A program made the translations under genes and the position numbers. The notes beneath the pieces are model-generated. The model saw only the letters and a list, made by a program, of their open reading frames with translations. It had not been told where the DNA came from and made no database searches. From NCBI GenBank assembly GCA_948567375.1, contig OX419760.1, positions 27,342,001 through 27,406,000 on the forward strand: a DNA stretch of 64,000 nucleotides, read 5' to 3'. This DNA is from Lunularia cruciata. Its lineage: Eukaryota > Streptophyta > Marchantiopsida > Lunulariales > Lunulariaceae. Below are positions 62,066 to 64,000 of this stretch, in pieces. Position 1 is the first letter of the stretch; every line of letters begins with the position of its first letter.

Positions 62066-63384
62066 TATGTCCATTATAAATACCAAAGCCCAAGCTCATA
62101 CTAGACATTCAAAGTTTCCCTCATTCAAGAGTTTGTATGTGATCTTTTTCTCCTATCCTCCATTTTCCTATTTCTCTCCTTAGACTTTTACCCTTTCCAT
62201 GGTAAGATAAAATTCTTGATTTTGAATGGCTTACTTCTTCCATGTTATATTTTTTTCCTTCATCCTTTTTGTTGTCTTTGTTTCTGCTTCTTTTGAAAAT
62301 AAGTCCATCACTTGGGTATTTTTTGGAGGCTTGAACTTAAGGTGTTGAAATTTTTGTATTCTTAGTGTTTGCCGTATTGTATGTCTCCTCTACTTGTACA
62401 CACTTCCCCAATTTGATAAACTGTTTGTCCGTTGTCTTATATTTCTCTACTTTTCTCATTAAATCAAGCTTGTACTAAAGTACTTTGGAGGATGGAAGTG
62501 ATTGGGTATTGCAACTTTTCCTCTTTCATAAGAATTTTCATGCCTATATAGAAGTGTACTAGGAAGGGTGATATGATTGTAATATATCCTTGCTCAATCA
62601 TCTCATGTGCTCACTTAGCCACAAGTTCACAAAACTATTTGAGGCATGATATTTCTCCCATGGATAAAAATATATTCAAGTCATCTCGTGTACTAACTCA
62701 GCCACACATTCACAAAACATGCATGTAAAGCTCATTGGTTTGTGCTTGTATAGAAGTTGGAAGAAAATGGTATGGTTCAAGTTGAGGCTTGTACTTTGTT
62801 TGAATTTGAACAATTTCATGATTGTTTCAATGCTAACTTGGCAAACAAGATCTTGGAGGGAGTTGACTCAATAGCAATTAGTTATTTTTTGCCAAATGAG
62901 TCATCTATCTTAAATTTAAAGTTACTAAGATGACCATGGTATAAAGATTTGGCCAAATGGGGAGATTTCCTCTCCAAGAACGTGCTACCAATGATCTTTG
63001 ATCCTAAATGTTGGATTACCCCTCAAGAATTTAGCACTCAAATTATTAATGTCACTAAATTCTCTAGTCTAAAAACATTAGAGATGTTGTAGCTCCATAC
63101 CAACAATTCTAGTCTTCTACTTTGAATGTGTTTGGCTCTTAAATGTAGTTCACATTTGGAAATTTTGGGAGTTTTACTAATAATCTCGGGGTTTTCTTGT
63201 TGTTTCCCTTTGTTGCTCCCTTTTTGTACCATTGCTAAACTTTTCTATAAAGTTATTGACATTGGTATCTACACTACTCAAATACACCTTCTCGCACAAA
63301 CTCTTGAAGTGTCAAAGAAATAGTTACCAAACCAAGTTCCATGGGAGCAAGGTGTTGATGCAACTTGAGGGAGTGAGAGCGGTT
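62066..63384. other. AT-rich flank to the right of the gypsy element
   Basis: No gene is recognised. TATAAATA at about 62075 is followed by CT-rich sequence near 62140-62190, which could once have been a promoter and leader, but no coding region follows that I can support. Short open frames near 63038-63323 show no family resemblance. Confidence 0.4.
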
Positions 63385-63598
63385 GAATCTGCATATTTTC
63401 AAGGCCCAATTCATCCTTTTAGGCATCAAAATTTGACTTTGAAGTTTTCAAGCTGTTCTTGGCTCTTTCCCTATTAGTAGAAGTACTCTCTTTGTGATAT
63501 CTCTATCTGATCTACTTAGTCATTATCTATATCATCATCTGAGATATTACGAATCCAATTTTCACCTCTAGTTCATATGTTTAACTATTGGTATTACA
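63385..63598 (-). repeat. Truncated, diverged gypsy LTR fragment
   Basis: From AATCTGCATATTTTCAAGGC to the end TTGGTATTACA this follows the last third of the gypsy LTR at lower identity. It has only one copy of the CTATTAGTAGAAGT-to-end segment, whereas the three longer LTRs in this window have two. It is an older or different-lineage fragment. Confidence 0.8.
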
Positions 63599-64000
63599 CA
63601 CCCTCTAGTTCATATTGTCTAATTATTGGTCATTAAGTTCATTCAGCTCATACTTACAAATGCAATGAGGTCCATAGTGAAATTTTTTATAAACTATCAT
63701 CAAAGTATTGTGGTTACAATGATAAGATGTACAATCTTTGTAACTAGTACAAGGGTCTTTGACTTGGTTGGATGCCTTGTTGTAGGAATGGCCTTGTACC
63801 TCATATTCCAAGCTGCACGTTGTGGCAAAAGGCATTATTCTAACCCTATTATAAGTTAGGCCAACAAATAACAAGCATTCTTTTATTTTTGTCACCTAAT
63901 TACCACATTGCCTCATATATTATCTCTTATTAAATTGAAAAAATTTATAAATATCACGCTCATGAATCAAAGCTATGTGACCATAAATGTCTTTTCACTC
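63599..64000. other. Right end of the window, no gene recognised
   Basis: AT-rich sequence. A minus-strand frame at 63623-63895 encodes 90 residues with several Cys and His (YKDCTSYHCNH) but no recognisable finger spacing or family. Confidence 0.4.

Noticed and set aside
1-64000. CRISPR arrays, rRNA, bacterial-type operons or terminators
   Set aside because: None seen; spliced genes and plant retroelements show this is plant nuclear DNA.

Overview
This is nuclear DNA of a land plant. Three plant-specific, multi-exon genes lie on the minus strand, separated by decaying plant transposons (a Mutator-like element, a LINE with scattered tails, and a chromodomain Ty3/gypsy element primed by initiator tRNA-Met). 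The gene sequences diverge from flowering-plant relatives as I know them and carry unusual poly-Gln tracts, so a seed-free plant such as a moss or liverwort seems most likely. That is an inference; the species is not identified.

Layout: 1-2.6 kb is a decayed MULE with terminal inverted repeats. 4.8-8.3 kb is a 10-exon gene for a CID-type poly(A)-binding-protein interactor (PAM2 motif plus two RRMs, 414 aa). 14.2-22.5 kb is a 26-exon gene for a 987-aa protein with two uridine-kinase-like/CYTH-like modules and a C-terminal membrane anchor. 23.3-28.8 kb holds a decayed LINE, extra copies of its 3' end, and a solo gypsy LTR inserted in its reverse transcriptase. 31.2-41.4 kb is a 16-exon TIME FOR COFFEE (TIC) homologue of 2,238 aa. 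41.4-47.4 kb is its GC-richer upstream region and intergenic DNA. 47.4-50.6 kb has more LINE tails. 50.6-55.5 kb is AT-rich DNA with a 173-bp tandem duplication. 55.5-62.1 kb is a broken gypsy chromovirus. 62.1-64 kb is AT-rich DNA with another LTR fragment.

I assembled all exon chains by hand from splice consensus, phase and homology. Each of the three stays in one frame from ATG to stop, which is strong internal support. The genes do not form an operon-like unit: CID proteins act on mRNA through PABP, TIC is a nuclear clock/metabolism regulator, and the kinase/CYTH protein is a membrane-tethered phosphate-chemistry enzyme of unclear substrate.

The most unusual structures are in one 382-bp TIC intron. 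It contains a nearly perfect 45-bp foldback and, separately, an 11-bp inverted repeat that would pair over the intron's own 5' splice site. I found no RNA genes, CRISPR arrays or clearly new multi-gene system.
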